Shown here: piece by piece, positions 1 through 4,300 of the stretch
Layout of the letters: each line of letters starts with the position of its first letter
Position numbering within the stretch: the stretch's first letter is position 1
Virus record (IMG/VR): IMGVR_UViG_3300032093_009701
Location: 1 to 30,402 of that record
From: a virus
Direction: 5' to 3' (one strand)
Length of the DNA stretch: 30,402 nucleotides
The notes under the pieces: generated by a model
The model's database searches: none
Told to the model about the DNA's origin: nothing
What the model saw: only the letters and a program-made list of their open reading frames with translations
Translations under genes and position numbers: made by a program

Positions 1-47
1 AGAGATTCATACCCTCTATGTCGGTAGTTCAATTCTACCCACTGCCT
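1..47 (+). tRNA. tRNA with CAT anticodon, 5' truncated by window edge
   Basis: Only the 3' part is present: an anticodon arm with loop TTCATAC (anticodon CAT), a short variable loop, a 5-bp T arm with TTCAATT loop, and the 3' acceptor strand ending at about 46 with discriminator T. The 5' acceptor strand and D arm lie before the window. One A.C mismatch closes the anticodon stem. CAT could be Met, initiator Met or lysidine-modified Ile; the missing half prevents a choice. Confidence 0.8.
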
Positions 48-48
48 T

Positions 49-120
49 GTGTCGTTAGCCTAGTGGTTAAGGCAGTAGTTTGTGGAACTACCTAGATGGG
101 TTCAATTCCCATACGACACC
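49..120 (+). tRNA. tRNA-His(GTG)
   Basis: A complete cloverleaf: acceptor GTGTCGT/ACGACAC, anticodon stem GTAGT/ACTAC with anticodon GTG at 82-84, and T arm ATGGG/CCCAT. Discriminator C at 120 is typical of tRNA-His. It starts one base after the preceding tRNA, so the two are probably cut from one transcript. Confidence 0.95.
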
Positions 121-122
121 CC

Positions 123-193
123 GCCCGATAAGCATTGTGGTGATGCAGCAGTTTAGTAAACTGCAGAGAACAGTTCAATTCTGTTATTGGGCT
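123..193 (+). tRNA. tRNA-Thr(AGT)
   Basis: Acceptor GCCCGAT/ATTGGGC (one G.T), D stem GCAT/ATGC, anticodon stem GCAGT/ACTGC with loop TTAGTAA, and T stem AACAG/CTGTT. Anticodon AGT at 155-157 reads ACU. An A34 anticodon is unusual outside bacterial Arg(ACG), so modification or wobble reading is uncertain, but the fold is clear. Confidence 0.85.
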
Positions 194-226
194 CTCAACT
201 ATCCGGAATTTCCAGATAGTTCAAAT

Positions 227-302
227 GTTCAGGTGGCAGAGTGGTCGAATGCAGAAGTCTGCAAAACTTCTATCACCGTGGGTTCGAATCCCACCCTGAA
301 CT
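227..302 (+). tRNA. tRNA-Cys(GCA)
   Basis: Acceptor GTTCAGG/CCTGAAC, anticodon stem GAAGT/ACTTC with loop CTGCAAA (anticodon GCA), T stem GTGGG/CCCAC with TTCGAAT loop, discriminator T. All arms pair. Confidence 0.93.
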
Positions 303-336
303 CTTTAATCCCGTGGAATTCGACGGGATTACATAA

Positions 337-408
337 TCCAGAATCGACTAACTGGCAGGTCAGCACCCTTTGAAGGTGTACGTCTAGGTTCGAATCCTAG
401 TTCTGGAA
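337..408 (+). tRNA. tRNA-Gln(TTG)
   Basis: Acceptor TCCAGAA/TTCTGGA with a terminal U-A pair, typical of tRNA-Gln; anticodon stem GCACC/GGTGT with loop CTTTGAA (anticodon TTG at 370-372); T stem CTAGG/CCTAG; discriminator A. Confidence 0.94.
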
Positions 409-410
409 TT

Positions 411-599
411 GCTCCAATAGGAGCAACAATCTGTCCAACACTGGGGTTCGACTCCCCACATCTCCATTCTCGGGGATGAACTGGTATTCGACTGGGCAGA
501 GGGTTCCGAGAATAAATCTCAACAACATCGTATCTTTCCGCAGAACTGCTGTTGCCGTTTGAGCAATAGCACTTTGAGCGAACTGGGGAGTAATCCCCT
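411..599 (+). ncRNA. ssrA: Circularly permuted (two-piece) tmRNA
   Basis: tmRNA frees stalled ribosomes and tags the nascent protein for degradation. The two tRNA-like halves are in permuted order, 3' half first. T arm TGGGG/CCCCA (442-458) and 3' acceptor CATCTCC with discriminator A (459-466) are followed after 5 nt by 5' acceptor GGGGATG (472-478); the two strands pair over all 7 bp. The D-loop analogue at 479-493 contains the conserved TTCGAC. P2 forms between GGGCAG (494-499) and CTGTCC (431-436). A tag reading frame follows at 521-562, then a 5-bp GTAA-loop hairpin at 585-598. A hairpin GCTCC-AATA-GGAGC (411-424) precedes it. Permuted two-piece tmRNAs are known in marine picocyanobacteria. 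The 21 nt between P2 and the tag leaves no room for a standard PK1. Ends are approximate. Confidence 0.88.
521..562 (+). other. tmRNA proteolysis tag reading frame
   Basis: Codons 521-559 encode NNIVSFRRTAVAV, followed by TGA at 560-562. The start (NNIVSF) and the small hydrophobic end match the cyanobacterial SsrA tag family (for example ANNIVSF...). In register, the preceding codon is CTC rather than the usual Ala resume codon, so either the first tag residue is not Ala or the resume point has moved. A hydrophobic AVAV end fits recognition by ClpXP-type proteases. Confidence 0.8.
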
Positions 600-604
600 T
601 TCTT

Positions 605-677
605 GTCCTTTTAGCTCAGTGGAACAGAGCAGTAGGCTACGAACCTATGTGCGGGAGTTCGAATCTCTCAAAGGACG
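605..677 (+). tRNA. tRNA-Arg(ACG)
   Basis: Acceptor GTCCTTT/AAAGGAC, anticodon stem GTAGG/CCTAT (one G.T) with loop CTACGAA giving ACG at 639-641, T stem GGGAG/CTCTC, discriminator G. Lies 6 nt after the tmRNA 3' hairpin. Confidence 0.94.
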
Positions 678-679
678 TT

Positions 680-747
680 GCCAGTTTAAGGACTGGCACA
701 AGGCACTTGACTTTCTCGGTCAGATGCCTTATGATGATTGAGTCAAG
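680..747 (+). other. Hairpin-rich spacer between tRNA-Arg and tRNA-Ile
   Basis: No ORF or tRNA is visible. Hairpin 1 is GCCAGT-ttaagg-ACTGGC (680-697). Hairpin 2 is AAGGCA/TGCCTT (700-705/725-730) with inner TGAC/GTCA. An alternative helix CTTGACT (706-712) with AGTCAAG (741-747) excludes the inner part of hairpin 2. It may be a processing element or small RNA. Function unknown. Confidence 0.4.
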
Positions 748-753
748 GGTTAA

Positions 754-825
754 GGGACTGTCGCCTATTGGTTAAGGCCCACTGCTTATAACGGTGTGAA
801 CAGAGTTCAATTCTCTGCAGTCCTA
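754..825 (+). tRNA. tRNA-Ile(TAT)
   Basis: Acceptor GGGACTG/CAGTCCT (one G.T), anticodon stem CACTG/CGGTG with loop CTTATAA (anticodon TAT at 787-789, reads AUA), T stem CAGAG/CTCTG, discriminator A, short variable loop. Confidence 0.93.
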
Positions 826-829
826 CCTT

Positions 830-902
830 GCTCCTTTAGCAATCTGGTGAATGCAGCGAACTCATAATTCGCCTGAGGCGTGTTCGATCCACGCAAGGAG
901 CA
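830..902 (+). tRNA. tRNA-Met-like (CAT), copy 1
   Basis: Acceptor GCTCCTT/AAGGAGC, anticodon stem GCGAA/TTCGC with loop CTCATAA (anticodon CAT at 863-865), T stem GCGTG/CACGC, discriminator A. Whether it is Met or lysidine-modified Ile cannot be told from sequence alone. A second copy with no base difference lies at 4391-4463. Confidence 0.93.
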
Positions 903-926
903 CTTGGTAATCAAAGATTACCTTAT

Positions 927-1010
927 GGGAGTATGGTGGAATCGGTAGACACATCAGACTTAAAATCTGCTGGGAGCAATCCCGTGGGAGTTCAAGTCTC
1001 CCTACTCCTA
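927..1010 (+). tRNA. tRNA-Leu(TAA)
   Basis: A class II tRNA with a long variable arm. Acceptor GGGAGTA/TACTCCT (one G.T), anticodon loop CTTAAAA with anticodon TAA at 961-963, variable arm containing GGGAG..CCCG, T stem GGGAG/CTCCC, discriminator A. Confidence 0.93.
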
Positions 1011-1013
1011 CTT

Positions 1014-1087
1014 GCCGAAGTAATCCAACTGGTAGAGGTGCCTGACTCAAAATCAGGATGTTGTGGGTTCGAATCCCACCTTCGGTA
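1014..1087 (+). tRNA. tRNA with CAA anticodon (Leu) and a short variable loop
   Basis: Acceptor GCCGAAG/CTTCGGT, anticodon stem CCTGA/TCAGG with loop CTCAAAA (anticodon CAA at 1048-1050, reads UUG), T stem GTGGG/CCCAC, discriminator A. Leu tRNAs normally have a long variable arm; here it is only 5 nt (1058-1062). The acceptor strand and anticodon loop resemble bacterial tRNA-Leu(CAA), so it could be a Leu tRNA that lost its variable arm. Charging identity is uncertain. Confidence 0.8.
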
Positions 1088-1105
1088 TTGGTTATAACCA
1101 ATTTT

Positions 1106-1177
1106 ATTGGGATGGTGTAATTGGTAGCACGAGAGTCTCCAAAACTTTTAGTTAGGGTTCAAGTCCCTATCCCAATG
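1106..1177 (+). tRNA. tRNA-Trp(CCA)
   Basis: Acceptor ATTGGGA/TCCCAAT, anticodon stem AGAGT/ACTTT with loop CTCCAAA (anticodon CCA at 1139-1141), T stem TAGGG/CCCTA, discriminator G, as expected for Trp. Confidence 0.93.
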
Positions 1178-1178
1178 C

Positions 1179-1207
1179 TTGACAAATTCTTCTGAGTTTG
1201 TTACTAT
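1179..1207 (+). promoter_or_regulatory. Sigma70-like promoter
   Basis: TTGACA (1179-1184), 17-bp spacer, TACTAT (1202-1207). It starts 2 bp after tRNA-Trp. It would drive the structured leader, the HNH gene and downstream tRNAs. A short inverted repeat (ACAAA/TTTGT) lies between the boxes. Confidence 0.65.
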
Positions 1208-1211
1208 ATAA

Positions 1212-1358
1212 AAGGATAGAGGTTAAGTCACTGTTACATCCTTATGAGGTGTATCACACTTAATCCATCAAAACGTAGGAAGTGCAATCCCTCTCTCTGG
1301 TTACGCTAGATGAAGGAAAAGGTGATTCTGTCCGCACATAGAGATCCCTCCTACCACC
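1212..1358 (+). ncRNA. Candidate structured RNA or leader, unassigned
   Basis: This stretch has no convincing ORF and sits just downstream of a strong promoter. GGTTAAGT (1221-1228) can pair with ACTTAATCC (1258-1266, one bulged T). A long-range helix GTAGGA (1275-1280) with TCCTAC (1349-1354) encloses GTGC/GCAC (1282-1285/1334-1337). It could be a small RNA, a long leader for the HNH gene, or the remnant of an intron. No known riboswitch consensus was recognised with confidence. Confidence 0.4.
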
Positions 1359-1379
1359 ACAAATATTGGTAGATACGCT

Positions 1380-1387
1380 TATAAATA
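1380..1387 (+). promoter_or_regulatory. T4-type late promoter core
   Basis: TATAAATA, the exact T4 late consensus, lies 20 bp upstream of the HNH start codon. In T4-like phages this is read by the gp55 sigma factor with gp33 and the sliding clamp. Confidence 0.5.
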
Positions 1388-1407
1388 ATACTAGCAAGTT
1401 TACCATT

Positions 1408-1875
1408 ATGAGAAAAAGAACAGATTTAGATAATAACAAAGAATATATTATAAAATCTTTGTTGAGTGGAGAAAAATCTCCAACAGATATTTGTGTTGAG
1501 TTTAATTGTAAATATGATACTCTTCGTGTTCGAACTAAGGAGTGGATTCCAAATTATAAACCAGACTACACTTCAAAGATAAGAACTTGTGGGGGTCAAA
1601 ATAAACATCTTTCATTAGAGAAATATTATCTTCATAAAGATAAGAAATGTAAGAGAGGTATTTTACATAGATTACTTGTTGAAGAGAGAGGTGATTTTTG
1701 TTCTGAATGTGGGGTTTCTTCTACTTGGAATAATAAACCATTAAGATTACAAGTTGACCATATTAATGGAGAATGTTATGATAATAGACCCTGCAATTTG
1801 AGATTACTTTGTCCAAATTGTCATTCACAAACAGAAACATTCTCATCAAAACAATCATTAGCGAGAGTGGTGTAA
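1408..1875 (+). CDS. HNH homing-type endonuclease
   Basis: 155 aa from the ATG at 1408; an upstream TTG at 1366 would precede the late promoter core and is less likely. The C-terminal half has an HNH/zinc architecture: CxxC (CSECG), then DHINGxxxDNRxxNLR, then CPNCHSQT, with the DHI histidine as expected catalytic residue. The N-terminal part resembles a small DNA-recognition helical region (KEYIIKSLLSGEKSPTDIC). Free-standing HNH genes are common next to phage tRNA arrays and promote their own spread or exclusion of rivals. The last five codons and the stop (TAA 1873-1875) lie inside the acceptor/D-arm start of tRNA-Leu(TAG), which begins at 1861. This could mark the insertion boundary. No intron in a tRNA was found. 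Confidence 0.85.
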   Translation: MRKRTDLDNNKEYIIKSLLSGEKSPTDICVEFNCKYDTLRVRTKEWIPNYKPDYTSKIRTCGGQNKHLSLEKYYLHKDKKCKRGILHRLLVEERGDFCSECGVSSTWNNKPLRLQVDHINGECYDNRPCNLRLLCPNCHSQTETFSSKQSLARVV

Positions 1876-1942
1876 TTGGTAGCCACGTTGCTCTTAGAAA
1901 GCAATGCCGAAAGGTATAAGGGTTCGAGTCCCTTCTCTTGCA
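1861..1942 (+). tRNA. tRNA-Leu(TAG)
   Basis: Class II tRNA. Acceptor GCGAGAG/CTCTTGC (one G.T), anticodon stem TTGCT/AGCAA with loop CTTAGAA (anticodon TAG), a long variable arm, T stem AAGGG/CCCTT, discriminator A. Its first 15 nt are also the 3' end of the HNH gene. Confidence 0.93.
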
Positions 1943-1943
1943 C

Positions 1944-1972
1944 TTGACAATTAAACTTAAATAGTTTATAAT
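1944..1972 (+). promoter_or_regulatory. Sigma70-like promoter with inverted repeat
   Basis: TTGACA (1944-1949), 17-bp spacer, perfect TATAAT (1967-1972). An 8-bp inverted repeat GACAATTA (1946-1953) / TAATTGTC (1969-1976) joins the -35 and -10 regions. It lies directly between tRNA-Leu and tRNA-Gly, which would be its first product. Confidence 0.75.
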
Positions 1973-1982
1973 TGTCTCATAA

Positions 1983-2054
1983 GCGGAGTTAGTTCAGCGG
2001 TAGAACGCTATCCTTCCAAGTTAGATGTCGTCGGTTCGATTCCGATACTCCGCT
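1983..2054 (+). tRNA. tRNA-Gly(TCC)
   Basis: Acceptor GCGGAGT/ACTCCGC, anticodon loop CTTCCAA (anticodon TCC at 2015-2017) on a stem with one T.T mismatch, T stem GTCGG/CCGAT, discriminator T. Confidence 0.93.
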
Positions 2055-2074
2055 CTGAACCTTAAGGTTCTTAT

Positions 2075-2146
2075 TCCCTCTTGGCGCAGCGGTAGCGCAA
2101 ACGACTGTTAATCGTAGGGTCCCTGGTTCGAATCCAGGAGGGGGAG
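2075..2146 (+). tRNA. tRNA-Asn(GTT)
   Basis: Acceptor TCCCTCT/AGGGGGA (one T.G), anticodon loop CTGTTAA (GTT at 2107-2109), T stem CCTGG/CCAGG, discriminator G as typical for Asn. The U1-A72 pair is typical of cyanobacterial-type tRNA-Asn. Confidence 0.92.
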
Positions 2147-2183
2147 TAGGAAGGTCTGGAAATGTCTGGATCTTCCTCTAAAT

Positions 2184-2272
2184 CCTAAGTTTTCTTAGGT
2201 CGGGGACTTGATCACCCCCGCTCGTTGCGGAGAGTGTCTTCCGCGAGTAGTGGGCACTCACTACTCATCAAG
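2184..2272 (+). ncRNA. Candidate structured RNA upstream of tRNA-Val
   Basis: No ORF or tRNA fits here. A perfect hairpin CCTAAG-TTTT-CTTAGG occupies 2184-2199. A multibranched fold then follows: outer helix CTTGAT (2207-2212) / ATCAAG (2267-2272), a central 5-bp hairpin GCGGA/TCCGC, and an 8-bp hairpin GAGTAGTG (2245-2252) / CACTACTC (2259-2266). The outer helix ends exactly on the first base of tRNA-Val, so it may guide 5' processing or be a decayed tRNA-like element. Confidence 0.45.
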
Positions 2273-2343
2273 GGCGATTAACTCAGCGGTAGAGTGGCTG
2301 CCTTACAAGCAGTAAGTCATTGGTTCGAATCCGATATTGCCCA
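2272..2343 (+). tRNA. tRNA-Val(TAC)
   Basis: Acceptor GGGCGAT/ATTGCCC, anticodon stem GCTGC/GCAGT with loop CTTACAA (anticodon TAC at 2304-2306), T stem ATTGG/CCGAT, discriminator A. Confidence 0.93.
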
Positions 2344-2344
2344 T

Positions 2345-2352
2345 AATAAATA
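2345..2352 (+). promoter_or_regulatory. Late-promoter-like element
   Basis: AATAAATA, one base from the T4 late core, 36 bp before the ATG of the zinc-ribbon-like gene at 2388. AT-rich background makes chance occurrence possible. Confidence 0.3.
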
Positions 2353-2387
2353 AATTATATTGATGAGAATGAATAGGGTTTAAAATA

Positions 2388-2639
2388 ATGTTGTCAATAA
2401 GATGCAAAGATTGTAATAAAGAATTACTAGGACATCCATCAAAAACGGTAACGTGTGGATGTCCCAATATGGCAACAATTCGTGGAGACAAGATTTCGGC
2501 ACTTGACTTATCTCGAATTGTTATGCTAAACTCTCTAAAAGAAAATCAAAACAAAAGTGTGCTGACTTCTCAAGATATTGCTTGGCAAGAAGCACGTCGT
2601 CAACGTAAAGTAAGACGACTTGATTTTGAAGTCCGCTAA
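2388..2639 (+). CDS. Small Cys-rich (zinc-ribbon-like) phage protein
   Basis: 83 aa. The N-terminus has a CxxC pair (C6, C9) and a CGC pair (C23, C25) spaced as in a small zinc-binding knuckle. The C-terminal half is charged and probably helical (QEARRQRKVRRLDF), which would suit nucleic-acid or protein contact. It sits between tRNA-Val and tRNA-Ser and follows a late-promoter-like sequence. I recognise no named family; a conserved cyanophage hypothetical is likely. The ATG at 2388 is the first in frame. Confidence 0.7.
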   Translation: MLSIRCKDCNKELLGHPSKTVTCGCPNMATIRGDKISALDLSRIVMLNSLKENQNKSVLTSQDIAWQEARRQRKVRRLDFEVR

Positions 2640-2650
2640 GGACTTAATTT

Positions 2651-2734
2651 GGAAAGGTGTCCGAGTGGTTTAAGGAACTTGTCTTGAAAACAAGCGTGTT
2701 AGTAGCACCGTGGGTTCGAATCCCACCCTTTCCG
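2651..2734 (+). tRNA. tRNA-Ser(TGA)
   Basis: Class II tRNA. Acceptor GGAAAGG/CCTTTCC, anticodon stem CTTGT/ACAAG with loop CTTGAAA (anticodon TGA), a long variable arm, T stem GTGGG/CCCAC, discriminator G as typical for Ser. Confidence 0.94.
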
Positions 2735-2858
2735 TTACATAGAATACAAATTTAATACTTTCTTTCGGTTTCTGTATATTAGTGTTACAAAACACTGACA
2801 TTTAGATGACGTTTAAAATTCTATGATTAGTATATAGTAGTACTATGAATAGAAAAAA

Positions 2859-3008
2859 ATGGATCAGCACACCTATAATAATTGGGTGAAGATCAAGGCA
2901 ACCTTTGAGGAGTCTGGTAATACAGATAATATGTTCTACAAAAGAGCAGTTGAAATTGTAAAAACCAGAAGAGATCCTCTTGCGAAATTCCTTGGAGATG
3001 AAAAGTGA
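2859..3008 (+). CDS. 49-aa phage protein of unknown function
   Basis: Reads from ATG 2859 to TGA 3006-3008 and gives a soluble, basic, Lys/Arg-rich peptide that starts MDQHTYNNWVKIK and ends KTRRDPLAKFLGDEK. It is coupled to the next gene by a TGATG overlap, which supports it being translated. No family recognised. The region before it (2735-2858) holds a 6-bp hairpin AGTGTT-acaa-AACACT (2781-2796) and no clear promoter. Confidence 0.65.
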   Translation: MDQHTYNNWVKIKATFEESGNTDNMFYKRAVEIVKTRRDPLAKFLGDEK

Positions 3009-3208
3009 TGGATTCTTATGATGAATTTGTGAGTCGTACAGAAGTACAGGAGATGATCGATGCAGCAATACGACGACACAACCGTAATGCTTCTATCATT
3101 AGTATGTGCGTCGGTTGGGTGGTTCTTGCTTTATTTGCTGAGGGACTTTTAAGATTAGTGGGAGTTATTCCTCCATTATTTCCGTGGATGAAAATTACTT
3201 TAAACTAG
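3008..3208 (+). CDS. Small single-pass membrane protein
   Basis: 66 aa from ATG 3008, which overlaps the upstream TGA; a GTG at 3005 is possible but less likely. The N-terminal 25 residues are charged and helical (VSRTEVQEMIDAAIRRHNRN). One strongly hydrophobic segment follows (about residues 29-53), then a short tail. This suggests an inner-membrane protein with a cytoplasmic amphipathic helix. Function unknown. Confidence 0.65.
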   Translation: MDSYDEFVSRTEVQEMIDAAIRRHNRNASIISMCVGWVVLALFAEGLLRLVGVIPPLFPWMKITLN

Positions 3209-3212
3209 AAAA

Positions 3213-3299
3213 ATGGTTAAAATAATATTCAATGCGATGATAATTTTTGGTTCTATATCGATATTTCTTTTTTGGGGACTTAATCACGCATATAAATAA
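3213..3299 (+). CDS. 28-aa membrane peptide
   Basis: Reads from ATG 3213 to TAA 3297-3299 and is almost entirely one transmembrane helix (IIFNAMIIFGSISIFLFWGL). It begins 5 nt after the preceding membrane-protein gene. Its stop codon overlaps the late promoter core at 3291-3298. Short size makes the call tentative. Confidence 0.45.
   Translation: MVKIIFNAMIIFGSISIFLFWGLNHAYK
3291..3298 (+). promoter_or_regulatory. T4-type late promoter core
   Basis: TATAAATA, an exact match to the T4 late consensus, 26 bp before the ATG at 3325. It suggests late, virion-phase expression of the beta-rich 165-aa protein. Confidence 0.55.
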
Positions 3300-3324
3300 A
3301 CAAAAATAAATCAATTGAAATATT

Positions 3325-3822
3325 ATGGCAATAAGAACTGTAACTTTATCCATATCTCCCACTGAAGGATCTGCTTGGAGTGTAAATTTTTCATTTGATG
3401 ATGCGACAAATCCAACAATAAGAAATATTGTTGGATTTCCTATTACTTGTTCTACAAATACTGCAGGTAATTTTACTGTTGCCAGTAGTGGAAATATAGA
3501 TCAAGTGGTTAATGGATATTCAAGTCATTCTACTACTAATGGAGGAACTCCTTCTACTCTTGCAGGATCTGACGCAGACAGTTACGTAACATGGAGATCT
3601 CAGACGACTAATGGTCAATTTCCGGTCTTTGGTAGAAGTCTAGATATATGGAGTGTTGGTTTTTACAATGATATAATGTATAGTTCAAAAACTTGGGCAC
3701 AAATAGGCAATAATGTTACTTATAATTTAAACCCAAGAAAATGGAGTTTAATTTATGATTATTCTTCACGTACTGCTTTTGTTTGGTCTAAGGGTGGAAC
3801 ATTGACAGTTTCTGTGGTATGA
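3325..3822 (+). CDS. Beta-rich protein of unknown function, possible virion component
   Basis: 165 aa. The sequence is rich in Ser, Thr, Asn, Gly and aromatic residues with alternating hydrophobic strands. It has no signal peptide, membrane span or Cys cluster (one Cys, ITCST). This composition fits a beta-sandwich decoration, fibre or capsid-associated protein. An exact late promoter core upstream supports a structural role. No family recognised. It overlaps the next small ORF by ATGA. Confidence 0.6.
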   Translation: MAIRTVTLSISPTEGSAWSVNFSFDDATNPTIRNIVGFPITCSTNTAGNFTVASSGNIDQVVNGYSSHSTTNGGTPSTLAGSDADSYVTWRSQTTNGQFPVFGRSLDIWSVGFYNDIMYSSKTWAQIGNNVTYNLNPRKWSLIYDYSSRTAFVWSKGGTLTVSVV

Positions 3823-3950
3823 TAAAAGTTGTAGAATATCTTCTAACCAATCAGTGGTCATTGTTTATTTTATGCTACCTCTTGACAATGGTTCCAATTG
3901 TTGGTATTATGGTTATACATTCAACCAATGATAAAAACATCGGGCATTAG
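3819..3950 (+). CDS. 43-aa membrane peptide ending inside tRNA-Pro
   Basis: The ATG at 3819 overlaps the TGA of the preceding gene (ATGA), a sign of translational coupling. One transmembrane helix (LFILCYLLTMVPIVGIMVI) is flanked by a short N-terminus and a polar tail (HSTNDKNIGH). The stop TAG (3948-3950) lies within tRNA-Pro, and the promoter for that tRNA (3882-3910) lies inside this ORF. Function unknown. Confidence 0.5.
   Translation: MIKVVEYLLTNQWSLFILCYLLTMVPIVGIMVIHSTNDKNIGH
3882..3910 (+). promoter_or_regulatory. Sigma70-like promoter for tRNA-Pro
   Basis: TTGACA (3882-3887), 17-bp spacer, TATTAT (3905-3910), about 30 bp before tRNA-Pro. A short inverted repeat ACAAT/ATTGT lies in the spacer. 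The promoter is embedded in the coding region of the 43-aa peptide. Confidence 0.65.
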
Positions 3951-4014
3951 CGCAGTTTGGTAGCGCGTTCCGTTTGGGGCGGAAAGGTCAGAGGTTCAAA
4001 TCCTCTATGCCCGA
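3941..4014 (+). tRNA. tRNA-Pro(TGG)
   Basis: Acceptor CGGGCAT/ATGCCCG, anticodon stem TTCCG/CGGAA with loop TTTGGGG (anticodon TGG), T stem AGAGG/CCTCT, discriminator A. The C1-G72 pair is characteristic of bacterial tRNA-Pro. Confidence 0.95.
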
Positions 4015-4031
4015 CTCATAAACTTTACTTT

Positions 4032-4262
4032 ATGAAAATGTATCCAGAACTTTCAGATCTTCAAAGATTTACAGTCAAAGAGTTTCAAGCAGATTTTGAT
4101 AATTTAATAGAAAAAGTAGAAAATGGCGAATCATTCGTTATTACTGATGGGGAAATAAGCGCAGTAATAGTTCCATACAACGAAACCATAAAGTTTGCAG
4201 TAGAATCTGGCGTGAGCGATGAACTCATACGAATACACACGGACCACGAAGAAGGTTCTTGA
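4032..4262 (+). CDS. Phd/YefM-like antitoxin, no partner toxin
   Basis: 76 aa from ATG 4032 (a second Met lies 2 codons in). The pattern FTVKEFQADFDNLIEKVENGESFVITDG-x-SAVIVPY is that of the Phd/YefM prevent-host-death antitoxin fold: an N-terminal dimer/DNA-binding domain of about 50 residues, then a short charged tail that normally wraps the toxin. No Doc, RelE or similar toxin is next to it; tRNA genes flank both sides. It could neutralise a host toxin released on infection, or act as a repressor. The stop TGA overlaps the -35 box of the next promoter. Confidence 0.7.
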   Translation: MKMYPELSDLQRFTVKEFQADFDNLIEKVENGESFVITDGEISAVIVPYNETIKFAVESGVSDELIRIHTDHEEGS

Positions 4263-4287
4263 CAAAGGGTTCCAGGTCCTCTATAAT
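4259..4287 (+). promoter_or_regulatory. Sigma70-like promoter with operator-like palindrome
   Basis: TTGACA (4259-4264), 17-bp spacer, perfect TATAAT (4282-4287). A 7-bp inverted repeat CCAGGTC (4272-4278) / GACCTGG (4289-4295) brackets the -10 box. It overlaps the antitoxin stop codon, so the antitoxin, a family that often autoregulates at palindromes, is a possible ligand. Confidence 0.7.
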
Positions 4288-4300
4288 AGACCTGGTTCAA

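Noticed and set aside
80-741. Two plus-strand ORFs of 97 and 60 codons across the first tRNAs
   Set aside because: They run through well-folded tRNA genes and the tmRNA, and the translations have no recognisable pattern.
1212-1360. Glutamine-riboswitch or downstream-peptide motif ahead of the HNH gene
   Set aside because: Only short fragments resemble the consensus and their order is wrong; kept as an unassigned structured RNA.
1178-1942. Group I intron containing the HNH gene inside a tRNA
   Set aside because: The flanking tRNAs (Trp and Leu TAG) are each complete without splicing, and no intron core was recognised.
2794-2830. Promoter upstream of the 49-aa ORF
   Set aside because: CTGACA has no -10-like box at an acceptable distance.
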